Origin: Bacteroidales bacterium
GTDB taxonomy: Bacteria > Bacteroidota > Bacteroidia > Bacteroidales > F082
Assembly: GCA_030690365.1 (NCBI GenBank)
Contig: JAUYGX010000031.1
Span: forward strand, 1-32,353
DNA length: 32,353 bases
Reading direction: 5' to 3'
Positions within the stretch are counted from its first letter, which is position 1, and each line of letters starts with the position of its first letter. Of the stretch, positions 14,435-23,481 are shown piece by piece. The notes below the pieces were generated by a model. That model was not told the origin of the DNA, searched no databases, and was given only the letters and a program-made list of their open reading frames with translations. The translations under genes and the position numbers were made by a program.

Positions 14435-16741
14435 ATGAGCAGAAAAGCACATACTTTAGTGGCCATTTTCGTTGCCATTTTCAATAATATGGCGGTAAGC
14501 CAGGAAACGAATGCCGATCTCGCTTCGTTTGTAAGTCCGTTTATCGGTACAAAAAATATGGGGCATACTTTTCCCGGAGCAACTGTCCCTTTCGGGATGA
14601 TACAGTTAAGCCCTGAAACCGGAAACCAACCCATGTACATCAACGGACAATACAACAAAAAGGTATATAGCTACTGTTCCGGGTATCAATATAATGACAG
14701 TACTATTTTTGGATTTAGCCACACCCACTTCAGCGGAACCGGTCACAGCGACCTGGGCGATTTTCTGATTATGCCCACAACGGGTCGCCTCATGCTGGAG
14801 CCAGGGGAAGCTTCAAATCCCGGCAGCGGGTATTTTTCACGGTTCTCACACGACCAGGAAACGGCTACACCGGGTTATTACCAGGTGAAGCTTTCAACCT
14901 ATGGAATCAATGCCGAGCTTACAGCCACCGAGCGGGTAGGTTTTCATCAGTATACCTTTTCCAAATCGGATAGCGCACACATCCTGCTCGATTTAATGGC
15001 TAACATTTACAATTACGATGATAAAAATGTATGGACATTTGTGCGTGTCGAAAATGACACTTTGATCACCGGATACCGTCAAACCAGTGGGTGGGCAAGA
15101 ACCCGAACACTTTATTTCGCGATGGTTTTTTCTAAGCCGGTAAAATCTTATGGACATAAAAAGTACGACCAATCACCCTACAAAGGGTTTTGGAGGAAGT
15201 TCAATGAATCCGAGAATTTTCCTGAGATGGCAGGAAGAAATATCCGCGCTTATTTCAACTTTATGACCGAAGATGACGAGAAGATCAAAATCAAATTCGC
15301 CCTTTCGGCGGTAAGTACCGAAGGTGCCCTGAAAAACCTGCAGGCCGAAATTCCAGGATGGGATTTTGACCAGATAAAAGGCCTGGTCCGTGAAAAATGG
15401 AACCACCAACTCCGTAAAATCGAAGTAAAAACCCACACATTGGAACAGAAAGAATCGTTTTACACCGCCCTGTATCACACCATGTTAAGTCCGGTGGTTT
15501 TCGAAGATGTGGATGGCAACTACCGGGGACTGGACAACAATGTGCATCCATCGGATGGATTTACCAACTACACCATTTTTTCGCTTTGGGACACCTACCG
15601 GGCACTTCACCCGCTTTTCAACCTGATTGAACCCTCGCGCAATGCAGACATGATCAACTCAATGCTGGCACATTACGATCAGAGTGTGCACCACATGTTG
15701 CCGGTGTGGAGCCATTATGCAAACGAGAACTGGTGCATGATTGGCTACCATGCGGTTTCGGTGCTGGCCGATGCTGCTGCAAAGGGAAACACCTCCTTTG
15801 ACTTGCAGCATGCGCTGGAAGCGGCGAAAAACACCTCGCAAGTGGCCTACTTTGATGGCATTGGTGACTATATGATATTTGGCTTTGTGCCTGAAGATAA
15901 AAGCGCATCCTCCGTTTCAAAAACACTGGAATATGCTTATGACGACTGGTGTATAGCGCAGTTGGCTTCCTTTTCAGGCGACAGCCTGACAGCATCCATT
16001 TATTTGAAACGGTCAGCCAATTACAACCATGTATTTAACCACAAATCCCGCTTTATGCAGCCCAGGTTATCAGATGGAAGCTGGAAATCGCCTTTCGATC
16101 CGCTGCAAACCCATGACCAGGGATTTATTGAAGGAAACGCCTGGAATTATGGATTGTATGTGCCGCAACAGGTAGATAGCCTGGTGAGCATGATGGGGGG
16201 AAAAGCAGCCTTTTCGGCCCACCTCGACTCGCTGTTTACCATGCACCTCGACGACAGTTACTTTGAACAAACCGAAGATATCACCCGCGATGGTATTATT
16301 GGAAATTACGTACACGGCAACGAACCTGGTCATCACATTGTCTATCTGTACAATTGGACCAACGAACCGTGGAAAACACAGTCGCGTGTCCGCATGATCA
16401 TGGAAACTATGTATGGTGCTGCCCCGGATGGCCTTTGTGGCAATGATGATGCCGGTCAGATGTCGGCCTGGTATATTTTTAGTGCGCTGGGGTTTTATCC
16501 TGTTTGTCCCGGATCACCGGAATATGCATTGGGCAGCCCGATGGTTGAAGAGGCGATCGTCCATCTGGAAAATGGCAAAGACATGCACATCATAGTCCGG
16601 AACCAAAGCCTGAAAAACATTTATGTAAAGAAGGTACTCCTCAATGGCATCGAGTTAAAGGCTCCTACTATCAATCACTTTGATTTGATAAAAGGCGGTG
16701 AGCTTGAGTTTTTGATGACCTCAAAGCCGGTTTTAAAATAA
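14435..16741 (+). CDS. GH92 family alpha-mannosidase
   Basis: This 768-residue protein has a signal peptide (1-22, ending in AVSQ). The N-terminal beta-sandwich starts with FVSPFIGTKNMGHTFPGATV and PFGMIQLSPET (about 32-68), a GH92 hallmark. The catalytic (alpha/alpha)6 domain contains TYRALHPLFNLIEPSRN, MLPVWSHYANENWCMIGYH, EGNAWNY (Glu566), GNEPGHH and GNDDAGQMSAWY (Asp671/Asp672). By analogy with characterised GH92 enzymes, which are Ca2+-dependent inverting exo-alpha-mannosidases, Glu566 is the likely general acid and the Asp pair supplies the base. It would act in the periplasm or at the surface on alpha-mannosides of N-glycans or mannans. Linkage specificity (1,2, 1,3, 1,4 or 1,6) cannot be read from the sequence. 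It is probably cotranscribed with the propeller kinase. Confidence 0.95.
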   Translation: MSRKAHTLVAIFVAIFNNMAVSQETNADLASFVSPFIGTKNMGHTFPGATVPFGMIQLSPETGNQPMYINGQYNKKVYSYCSGYQYNDSTIFGFSHTHFSGTGHSDLGDFLIMPTTGRLMLEPGEASNPGSGYFSRFSHDQETATPGYYQVKLSTYGINAELTATERVGFHQYTFSKSDSAHILLDLMANIYNYDDKNVWTFVRVENDTLITGYRQTSGWARTRTLYFAMVFSKPVKSYGHKKYDQSPYKGFWRKFNESENFPEMAGRNIRAYFNFMTEDDEKIKIKFALSAVSTEGALKNLQAEIPGWDFDQIKGLVREKWNHQLRKIEVKTHTLEQKESFYTALYHTMLSPVVFEDVDGNYRGLDNNVHPSDGFTNYTIFSLWDTYRALHPLFNLIEPSRNADMINSMLAHYDQSVHHMLPVWSHYANENWCMIGYHAVSVLADAAAKGNTSFDLQHALEAAKNTSQVAYFDGIGDYMIFGFVPEDKSASSVSKTLEYAYDDWCIAQLASFSGDSLTASIYLKRSANYNHVFNHKSRFMQPRLSDGSWKSPFDPLQTHDQGFIEGNAWNYGLYVPQQVDSLVSMMGGKAAFSAHLDSLFTMHLDDSYFEQTEDITRDGIIGNYVHGNEPGHHIVYLYNWTNEPWKTQSRVRMIMETMYGAAPDGLCGNDDAGQMSAWYIFSALGFYPVCPGSPEYALGSPMVEEAIVHLENGKDMHIIVRNQSLKNIYVKKVLLNGIELKAPTINHFDLIKGGELEFLMTSKPVLK

Positions 16742-16748
16742 GGATTGA

Positions 16749-16970
16749 TTAAACTTCCGTGGAGGATTGGCTTTCATCTGTTTGGTGCTGAAGTTTTTTC
16801 TGAAGGCAGGTTTTTATAGCATGAAATCCTATAATTGAGCCAAAAATTATCAACAGAATTACAACTACACTTCCAACCAGAAGATAGCTGTCATTGGCAC
16901 CGCCTGTCCCGGCAAGCAGCCGAATGCCTACAGTAGAAAAGGCTACAACCAATAAGTACCTGGTTTTCAT
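16749..16970 (-). CDS. Small hypothetical membrane protein
   Basis: This 73-residue protein has a hydrophobic N-terminus (residues 5-20, signal-like or a first helix) and a strong membrane helix at about 29-50 (LLVGSVVVILLIIFGSIIGF). A short charged, Gln/Ser-rich tail follows. It converges with the GH92 gene with 7 bases between stops and overlaps no better ORF. The family is not recognised; it is kept because the hydrophobic pattern and tail look like a genuine small membrane protein. Confidence 0.5.
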   Translation of the reverse strand: MKTRYLLVVAFSTVGIRLLAGTGGANDSYLLVGSVVVILLIIFGSIIGFHAIKTCLQKKLQHQTDESQSSTEV

Positions 16971-17094
16971 TTTTTAGGTGATTAAATGATTAAACAACAG
17001 AAGTTAACCTCTCAAGGGTAAGCAATTTTTTGCGTAAAAAGTCTTTTGCTGAATTGTTTTCCACATTCATATTCCTGCAAAAGGAATATTCTGG

Positions 17095-17102
17095 TAACTT
17101 TG
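17095..17102 (+). promoter_or_regulatory. Bacteroidota-type -7 element (TAACTTTG)
   Basis: TAACTTTG matches TAnnTTTG and lies 17 bases before the ATG of the metallo-beta-lactamase gene at 17120. The -33 box is not clear. Confidence 0.4.
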
Positions 17103-17119
17103 AAGCATAAACAAAGACA

Positions 17120-18499
17120 ATGACTCAGATGTTAAAAAATAGTGTTCAGTTTCTGGGAGCGGCAGGTACCGTAACCGGATCAAAATATTTACTTACCCTG
17201 AACGGGAAAAGAATCCTTGTAGATTGTGGCCTTTTTCAGGGATTAAAAACCTTGCGCGAACTCAATTGGACAGACTTCGACATGGATCCTTCGGAAATTG
17301 ATGCGGTGTTGCTTACCCACGGCCACCTGGACCATTGCGGGTATCTGCCCCGGCTGGTAAAACAGGGATTCAGCGGACCCATTTATTCCACCTTCCCCAC
17401 CGCTGATCTGGTGGAGATCATCCTGAAGGACAGTGCCAAAATCCAGGAAGAAGAAGCCGAAGAAGCCAACGAAAAAGGTTATTCCAAACATGCTCCGGCC
17501 ATGCCTTTGTACGATTTAAAGGACGTTGAAAATACCTTGCTTTTTATGCATCCCATCGAGGCGGACACCTTTTTTACCCTTGATGATCAAATCAGCTTTC
17601 GGTTTCGCCATGTGGCCCATATTCCCGGTGCATCGTTTATTGAGCTGAAAATAAACGACAAACTCATTGTGTTTTCCGGTGATATTGGTCGTCCGAACGA
17701 TCCCATGCTACTGCCTCCTGAAAAACCCGAAAAAGCAGATATTCTGTTCGTTGAATCTACCTACGGCGACCGCGAACATTCTGATGAACCTACCGAAGAC
17801 ATTTTGTTGCGTATCATCAACGACAGTTTGCTCAAGCATGGACCTTTGTTTGTGAGCAGTTTTACGGTGGACCGCGCCCAGGACTTTATGTACATTCTCT
17901 GGAAGCTGAAACAGGCCAACAAAATGCCGGATATTCCTGTCTACCTCGATAGCCCCATGGGGGTGGATGTGAGCAAGTTGTTTTTGAAATATCCTGAGTG
18001 GACCTCGATGGATCCCAGGGTGTTTCCGGAAGTTTTTAAAAATACCCGTATCGTACATTCGGTGGAGGAAACCCGTGCGCTGGCAGGTAATAAGCAACCA
18101 CACATTGTGATTGCCGGAAGCGGCATGATGAACGGAGGCCGCATATTAAGTTATCTGGAAGCTCAACTGGGCAACCCCAACGCCACTTTTATTCTGCCCG
18201 GTTATCAGGCCGAAGGCACCCGTGGACGTAGTCTGGCCGAAGGAGGACAGTCGGTTAAAATCCGGGGAAAGTTTTATTTTGTAAGAGCCACCATCGAACA
18301 CATCACCACTATGTCGTCGCATGCCGACCAAAGCGAGATTGTTGATTGGTTGAGCCAGATTGATCGTACCCCGCAACAGGTTTTTATTATACATGGTGAA
18401 AAATCTTCCGCCGAAGGATTGAAAGAAAAGCTGAAAGAAGTGTATCAATGGAAATGTGCGATTCCTGCTTTAAATGAAATAGCTGCTTTGGATCTTTAA
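17120..18499 (+). CDS. MBL-fold beta-CASP family RNA-processing metallohydrolase
   Basis: This 459-residue protein opens with the beta-lactamase fold (FLGAAGTVTGSKYLL) and has the zinc-binding HxHxDH motif HGHLDH at 67-72. Further family motifs are GDIGRPNDP (motif 4 Asp) and the beta-CASP region (about 215-400) with FVSSFTVDRAQ, IAGSGMMNGGRI and the motif B/C segment ITTMSSHADQSE. A final HGEKSSAEGL follows. These are the hallmarks of bacterial CPSF/Int11-like exonucleases of RNA metabolism. Cytoplasmic, probably monocistronic: a promoter element lies just upstream and a strong terminator overlaps the stop. A second start at 17129 would shorten it by three residues. Confidence 0.92.
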   Translation: MTQMLKNSVQFLGAAGTVTGSKYLLTLNGKRILVDCGLFQGLKTLRELNWTDFDMDPSEIDAVLLTHGHLDHCGYLPRLVKQGFSGPIYSTFPTADLVEIILKDSAKIQEEEAEEANEKGYSKHAPAMPLYDLKDVENTLLFMHPIEADTFFTLDDQISFRFRHVAHIPGASFIELKINDKLIVFSGDIGRPNDPMLLPPEKPEKADILFVESTYGDREHSDEPTEDILLRIINDSLLKHGPLFVSSFTVDRAQDFMYILWKLKQANKMPDIPVYLDSPMGVDVSKLFLKYPEWTSMDPRVFPEVFKNTRIVHSVEETRALAGNKQPHIVIAGSGMMNGGRILSYLEAQLGNPNATFILPGYQAEGTRGRSLAEGGQSVKIRGKFYFVRATIEHITTMSSHADQSEIVDWLSQIDRTPQQVFIIHGEKSSAEGLKEKLKEVYQWKCAIPALNEIAALDL

Positions 18500-18543
18500 A
18501 ACGGCAGGAAACCTTTTCAACCCTTTAAGACATCCTGCCGTTT
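18498..18543 (+). terminator. Rho-independent terminator after the beta-CASP gene
   Basis: AAACGGCAGGA (18498-18508) pairs perfectly with TCCTGCCGTTT (18533-18543) around a 24-nt loop. The stem overlaps the TAA stop at 18497-18499. The T tract is short (TTT), so efficiency is uncertain. Confidence 0.7.
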
Positions 18544-18950
18544 GCAAAAGGAAGACTCAATGATTTTCTAAAAAGTAGAGGTTAATTAGGATAAGGAAAG
18601 ATTAAATATCCCCGGATATCATTTAACGTATTATTCACATAATCAATATAAAAAATTGACGGTGATTGATTGCTTTTCCCACTTTGTTCCTTTTCTCAAA
18701 CCCTTTTTCCTTCTTGTTTAAAATACTGATACAAATATTAGCTCTTTATTTCTTGTTAATTACTGGCTTAATCTGTTAAAACACCAGGTTTTATTGGGGT
18801 TTGGTACTGGTTTGTGTCGGTGATAACTCTCAGTATTGAAATGAATTAAACATTTGGAATCTAAATAAATATTTGTGATATTAGCACTGTTAATTCATTA
18901 ACAATTAAATATTTTGTAAAGACTGTTTTATTTATTAAAATCCATCAAGT
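18544..18950 (+). other. Long AT-rich leader region before the symporter operon
   Basis: No open reading frame of substance and no recognised structured RNA were seen in these 407 bases. Two palindromes stand out: ATATCCCCGGATAT at 18606-18619 and TGTTAATTCATTAACA at 18888-18903. The length and the palindromes suggest that the operon promoter and its control sites are here. Confidence 0.5.
18888..18903. promoter_or_regulatory. Crp/Fnr-type palindrome upstream of the symporter operon
   Basis: TGTTAATTCATTAACA has perfect 7-bp arms and fits TGTnA-N6-TnACA, the general half-site pattern of Crp/Fnr-family regulators. It lies 48 bases before the start codon at 18951. Whether such a regulator binds it is inferred from the shape of the site only. 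Confidence 0.4.
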
Positions 18951-19703
18951 ATGAGCGATGATTACAATGGCTATCACATTAGCTTTTTTCGACCAACAAC
19001 GCCCAGAGCCAGGGCCAATAGAACTATTGTTATTTGGCTGGCTTCAATTTGGGCAGTTTCAATCTTCGGATTTCAAATCCTTCTTCTCGTTTTGGAAAAA
19101 CCAACACCTGAACCTGCTTATCTGACTTTTCAAAGTGTTTGGGGGGATGTGGAAGACAACTCTGCTGACAAGGTTGAATTACAGGAGTTTGGTAAGTCAG
19201 CTCTTTCTGTTTTGGGAAAGATCGCGATTTCGGATAAAGAAAAAGCTACTTTGGAAAACGCATTGAGCTGGTCAATTTATCAGCTTACGCCTGATTCGTT
19301 GAGATCGGTATTGGTAGCCAGGGTACAGGGATTTGAAAACATAAAGGCAGAAATCGTCAATATCGCAAATCCGGATTACATTACTGCCCGAAATGCACTC
19401 TCAAAAGAATTGAGCCCTGTTTTAGTTCTTGTCTCCAATGATGTGAGAAGAAATATACTCCCTCTGGCTTTGCGCAGCTCCTCTATGAAAGTGCTCACCG
19501 ATGATACCAAAGCGAGCCTTCCTGCCATCATGGAAAAATATTTGATTCATAACCAATCCGTATTAACCGATACCAGGTTTTTAGGTTTTCCATTTCATTA
19601 TTTCTATACCGGTGTCTTTCTTCTGATACTTTTTGTAGGCCTTTGCTGGGTTTACTGTGTATTGGTCGATAGACTCGACGAAAGACTCAAAACTGTAGAA
19701 TAG
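18951..19703 (+). CDS. Symporter small-subunit-like membrane protein (DUF4212-like ends with a central insert)
   Basis: This 250-residue protein resembles at its two ends the small subunit of bacterial Na+/solute symporters (DUF4212). The N-terminal helix at about 25-48 (IVIWLASIWAVSIFGFQILL) is preceded by a basic loop. The C-terminal GFPFHYFYTGVFLLILFVGL helix (about 206-236) ends in a CVLVDRLDERL motif like the family's MNRLDR. Normal members are about 80-110 residues with the two helices adjacent; here about 150 residues of soluble, partly helical sequence (about 55-203) separate them, probably on the periplasmic side. It directly precedes the symporter gene (25-base gap), as DUF4212 genes do. 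It is therefore probably an accessory subunit with an added extracytoplasmic domain. The assignment rests on motif resemblance, not on a search. Confidence 0.7.
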   Translation: MSDDYNGYHISFFRPTTPRARANRTIVIWLASIWAVSIFGFQILLLVLEKPTPEPAYLTFQSVWGDVEDNSADKVELQEFGKSALSVLGKIAISDKEKATLENALSWSIYQLTPDSLRSVLVARVQGFENIKAEIVNIANPDYITARNALSKELSPVLVLVSNDVRRNILPLALRSSSMKVLTDDTKASLPAIMEKYLIHNQSVLTDTRFLGFPFHYFYTGVFLLILFVGLCWVYCVLVDRLDERLKTVE

Positions 19704-19728
19704 TGATAAAAAAATAAATCTGAAAACA

Positions 19729-21399
19729 ATGAAAAAAATATACTTCCCAATATTATTGGTAATTCTTCCTGTGATTTCACAAGCAGCTACCGCTGCTACT
19801 CAACTTGATACCGGTTTTAAACTGGGTCCGGCGATCATACTTATATCCATGTTAGTTCTCTTTGTAATGGTAGGTTTCCTGTTCAGAGCAAGAGATACAG
19901 CCGATTTCTATGTGGCTGGCAATAATATTTCCAGGGTTGGATCAGGAATGGCCATTGCTTCTAACTGGATGAGTGCGGCATCTTTTCTGGGAATGGCAGC
20001 ACTTATGTATGGTACTGGATACCACGGTCTGGCCTATGTTGTAGGTTGGACCGGCGGCTATGTTCTTTTATTAATCCTCATGGCAGGTCAGATCAGAAAG
20101 TACGGCAAGTACACCGCTGCTGACTTTATTGGCGACCGGTATTATTCACAAGCCTTACGGACTGTGGGCGCTATCATTGCCATTCTAATCTCTATTTCTT
20201 ATTGTGTGGGGCAATTTGGTGGTATTGGGCTCATGTTTAGCTGGATACTTGGTGTTGAGTATAATGTCGCTGTACTGATTGGCGGTTCGGTGGTACTGGC
20301 CTACACGCTCATATCAGGAATGTTAGGTGTGACTAAAAATATGCAGATCCAGTATGTTATTATTATCGTCTCTTTTCTCATTCCACTTTTTATACTAACC
20401 TATAAATTCGACTATTTCTGGATTTTACCACAGATTGGATACGGATCGCTGGTTTCGGATATTGTTGCCGGGATACCGCTAAACGAAACACATCAATTGG
20501 TGAATTCGTTGGGACAGGATTTTGCCGTTGTCCCTTCGCCTGAATATGCTATGCCGTGGGATTCTGCCAGCGAACAAACCTTTTTCCAGTGGATTGCGAT
20601 TGCCTTTTCATTAATGATTGGAACAGCAGGCTTGCCTCACGTAATTCAACGCTTTTATGTGGTGCCTAAATCGCATGATGCCCGATGGTCGGTTGTTTGG
20701 GGTCTGTTTTTTATCTGCATTTTGTATTGGAGTGCCCCTGCCTATGCGGCTTTTGGTAAAATACTATCAGCCAGTCCGGAAGTTGGAAAGCTCGCCAAAG
20801 ATGCCATTGTTGTATATACCGCACAGCTTGGGAACCTAAATCCTTTGATTGTCGGTTTGTTGGCCGCAGGGGGCGTTTCTGCAGCATTTTCAACGGTTTC
20901 CGGATTGTTGGTTGCCGGAGCTTCGGCTTTTTCTCACGATATTTATGTGAAGGTAATTAATCCTCAGGCTACCCCTTCGAGGCAGTTGCTTTTTGCTCGT
21001 CTGGCTACTATTCTGATGGCAATAATTGTTGGCGTAATCGCCTTACTTAAATTGGCTTTAATAGGGCAGTTGGTGGCTGTCGCATTTTCGTTGGCCGGAT
21101 GCACCATTTTTCCCTTGTTTTTGCTCGGGATTTGGTGGAGTGGTTCAAACAAACAGGGAGCTATTGCCGGATTAATTACAGGAGGTCTGGTGTCGGTAAT
21201 TGCCCTCACTTACTTTATTGCTGAAAAATATGGTATCGCATTACCTGCACATGACTTTATCAGCTATTGGCTGGGAGCCTGGTATTTTGCCTGGTTAGGA
21301 GCTCCTCTTGCCCTCGTTGTCAATATTGTGGTGTCGAATATGACCCCTGAAACGCCAATCGAAATAAGAAAATTCCTGATCGAAAGAGTACATACCTAA
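19729..21399 (+). CDS. Sodium:solute symporter (SSS family, ActP/VC_2705-like cation acetate symporter)
   Basis: This 556-residue transporter has about 13 membrane spans and the family's N-terminal signature (DFYVAGNNISRVGSGMAIAS then NWMSAASFLGMAALMYGTGY, about 63-105). GTAGLPHVIQRFYVVP (about 293-308) is another typical SSS segment, as is AAGGVSAAFSTVSGLLVAGA (about 379-398). The closest match by eye is the ActP/VC_2705 branch that takes up acetate and other short carboxylates with Na+; the substrate is not certain. A non-conserved loop of about 50 residues (around 240-285) is inserted between spans. It sits in a four-gene unit with the small-subunit-like gene upstream and a TPR protein whose ATG overlaps its stop by one base. 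Confidence 0.9.
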   Translation: MKKIYFPILLVILPVISQAATAATQLDTGFKLGPAIILISMLVLFVMVGFLFRARDTADFYVAGNNISRVGSGMAIASNWMSAASFLGMAALMYGTGYHGLAYVVGWTGGYVLLLILMAGQIRKYGKYTAADFIGDRYYSQALRTVGAIIAILISISYCVGQFGGIGLMFSWILGVEYNVAVLIGGSVVLAYTLISGMLGVTKNMQIQYVIIIVSFLIPLFILTYKFDYFWILPQIGYGSLVSDIVAGIPLNETHQLVNSLGQDFAVVPSPEYAMPWDSASEQTFFQWIAIAFSLMIGTAGLPHVIQRFYVVPKSHDARWSVVWGLFFICILYWSAPAYAAFGKILSASPEVGKLAKDAIVVYTAQLGNLNPLIVGLLAAGGVSAAFSTVSGLLVAGASAFSHDIYVKVINPQATPSRQLLFARLATILMAIIVGVIALLKLALIGQLVAVAFSLAGCTIFPLFLLGIWWSGSNKQGAIAGLITGGLVSVIALTYFIAEKYGIALPAHDFISYWLGAWYFAWLGAPLALVVNIVVSNMTPETPIEIRKFLIERVHT

Positions 21400-22163
21400 T
21401 GATGCTATTTAAAAATAAGTCAACCAGAGCGCTCGTTATCATTATTAGCGCTCTGGTATTGTTTACACTGCTTATCGCACACTTTGTTTATAAAAATATA
21501 AACGAATCTGTGGATCCCCGAATTGTAAACGCACGTACCTTATATGAGGGCTACAACGAACTGGCTCAGCGCAATGCTATTGATTCCATTTACTTGTTAA
21601 TGGACGAAATCGAGGTCATTTACAATTCATTCGATCACTACCGGAATTCCTATGAGGTGGGCGTTTTATATAACAATCGGGCCGCAACTTACCTGACTGT
21701 TGCATTGTTCACAGATTCAACGCGCATGAGTAAGCAAATGAAAGACTCATTGGTTATTTTGTCGGAAATCGCTGCCAGAAAAAGCATCCAAATCTATGAA
21801 GACTGGTTATCCATATACCAGGATAAATCGCCTGAAGAGATTAATCAAATTGCTTCTGCTGATTTTTATACAGGTTTGGGAATGTATAGTAAAGAACAAC
21901 AGTCGCGCTTTTTTAAGAGAAGAATCAAAGAAATTGTAACGGCCAAATCGGAGACGCTTCGGCGACTGTCGGTGAGCTACACCAATCTTGGGATAGTTTT
22001 TCGCCACCGCCTCGATTATGAATCAGCGGCTAAATGTTATAAAAAAGCCATCCATCTTTGGGATAAAAACCTCACTGCAGAAAACAACCTCAATATCTTG
22101 TTTAACAAACCCATACGTGAAAGAAATTTCATACAAAAAATGTTTCCTTCAACACGAAAATAA
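21399..22163 (+). CDS. Single-span membrane protein with a C-terminal TPR motif
   Basis: This 254-residue protein has one membrane helix near the N-terminus (about 10-30, ALVIIISALVLFTLLIAHFVY). A long, mainly helical domain follows that should lie outside the cytoplasmic membrane. A recognisable TPR unit is at about 190-225 (LGIVFRHRLDYESAAKCYKKAI, with W/L positions following); the preceding helices may be degenerate repeats. Its ATG overlaps the TAA of the symporter (TAATG), so the two are translationally coupled. The position between an inner-membrane symporter and an outer-membrane barrel suggests an envelope adaptor, which is inference only. Confidence 0.8.
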   Translation: MMLFKNKSTRALVIIISALVLFTLLIAHFVYKNINESVDPRIVNARTLYEGYNELAQRNAIDSIYLLMDEIEVIYNSFDHYRNSYEVGVLYNNRAATYLTVALFTDSTRMSKQMKDSLVILSEIAARKSIQIYEDWLSIYQDKSPEEINQIASADFYTGLGMYSKEQQSRFFKRRIKEIVTAKSETLRRLSVSYTNLGIVFRHRLDYESAAKCYKKAIHLWDKNLTAENNLNILFNKPIRERNFIQKMFPSTRK

Positions 22164-22179
22164 TATTGAAAACAAAATA

Positions 22180-23481
22180 ATGAAAAAACACATGAATAAA
22201 TCGCTGCTTATTTTACCGGCTTTACTGTTTCTTGGTGGTATTAACATCCATGCACAGGAAACGGAAAAAAATTTTTCTGTTAAATTATCCGGATTTGTAA
22301 AAAATGATTTCTATTTCGACTCAAGAGAAACGGTTGCAGCCCGGGAGGGTCATTTTTTGCTGTGGCCAACCGCTGAATCAATGGATGTAAATGGCCATGA
22401 TATCAATGCAAAATCTAATTTCAATTTTCTTGCAATTCAGTCAAGGTTGAATGTAGCGGCAACAGGTCCCGACGCTTTTGGTGCGAAGATTTTGGCTGTA
22501 ATAGAGGCCGATTTTTTTGGTCAGGCCAACGACAACATCAATTTATTCAGGCTCAGACTTGCCTTTATCAAACTCAACTGGAAGAGTACCGAACTGCTTA
22601 CCGGCCAAAATTGGAATCCACTGTTTGTTACCGGTTGCTTTCCGGGAACCGTTTCTTTCAACACAGGGACTCCTTTTCAATCTTTTGCCCGCAATCCTCA
22701 GATCAGAATAACCCAACATTTCGGAGGACTTCAATTGATAGTGGCAGCACTGGCACAACGCGATTTTACCTCTCGTGGCCCTGACCCTGCCAATAATGCA
22801 GCCATCATGGTAAGTTCCGAGTTTTTAAGAAATTCAAATGTACCTGACCTGCATTTCCAAATACACTACAATCTAAAAAATACGGAAACGAACTCTGATT
22901 TGCTCGTTGGCGCAGGGGTGGCCTATAAAACCATTGTCCCCAGGTTGAGCTCTGTCGTCGGGACTCAAAAATATCAGGTCGACGAAAAAGTGGGCGGACT
23001 TACGGCCATGGCTTTTGCCCGACTGAAACTAAAAGCAGTTACCATTAAGTTGCAGGGTCGTTATGGCGAAAACATTACTGACCTGCTTGCCGTGAGCGGT
23101 TTTGCAGTTAAGTCGGTGGAGGATACCCTCACCGGTAAGCAGTCGTATACGCCCTTAAAAGGCACTACCCTTTGGGGGGAGATACATACGAATGGTCAAA
23201 AAATACAGTTTGGTATTTTTGCCGGATACCATAAAAATCAGGGTACAAAAGAAGAAATGTCGAGTGCTTCCAATATGATCTATGGCCTGGGAAATAACAT
23301 CGAATCCATGTACCGAATTTCGCCAAGGGTGGTTTTCTTTTCTAATAAACTCGAGTTTGCTTGTGAACTGGAATACACCTCTGCAAATTATGGCAGTGAC
23401 TATGATGTGCATTATGTGCCGGCCACTACCAGCACCACTGCCAATATGCGGGTGTTACTGAGTGCCAAGTATAATTTTTAA
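22180..23481 (+). CDS. Outer-membrane beta-barrel porin-like protein
   Basis: The protein is 433 residues from the ATG at 22180; the open frame extends upstream to 22018, but that part overlaps the TPR gene and has no signal peptide. The chosen start gives a signal peptide (Lys-rich then SLLILPALLFLGGINIHAQ). The mature chain alternates polar and aromatic/hydrophobic residues throughout, opens with FSVKLSGFVKNDFYFDSRET and ends in AKYNF, with the terminal Phe of outer-membrane barrels. By eye it resembles trimeric/DcaP-like porins, with about 16 strands plausible. It starts 16 bases after the TPR gene and closes the transport operon, so it is a good candidate for the outer-membrane entry route of the symporter's substrate. 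Confidence 0.85.
   Translation: MKKHMNKSLLILPALLFLGGINIHAQETEKNFSVKLSGFVKNDFYFDSRETVAAREGHFLLWPTAESMDVNGHDINAKSNFNFLAIQSRLNVAATGPDAFGAKILAVIEADFFGQANDNINLFRLRLAFIKLNWKSTELLTGQNWNPLFVTGCFPGTVSFNTGTPFQSFARNPQIRITQHFGGLQLIVAALAQRDFTSRGPDPANNAAIMVSSEFLRNSNVPDLHFQIHYNLKNTETNSDLLVGAGVAYKTIVPRLSSVVGTQKYQVDEKVGGLTAMAFARLKLKAVTIKLQGRYGENITDLLAVSGFAVKSVEDTLTGKQSYTPLKGTTLWGEIHTNGQKIQFGIFAGYHKNQGTKEEMSSASNMIYGLGNNIESMYRISPRVVFFSNKLEFACELEYTSANYGSDYDVHYVPATTSTTANMRVLLSAKYNF

Noticed and set aside
22018-22179. 54-residue N-terminal extension of the porin
   Set aside because: It overlaps the TPR gene in another frame, has no signal peptide and would bury the real one; the ATG at 22180 is preferred.
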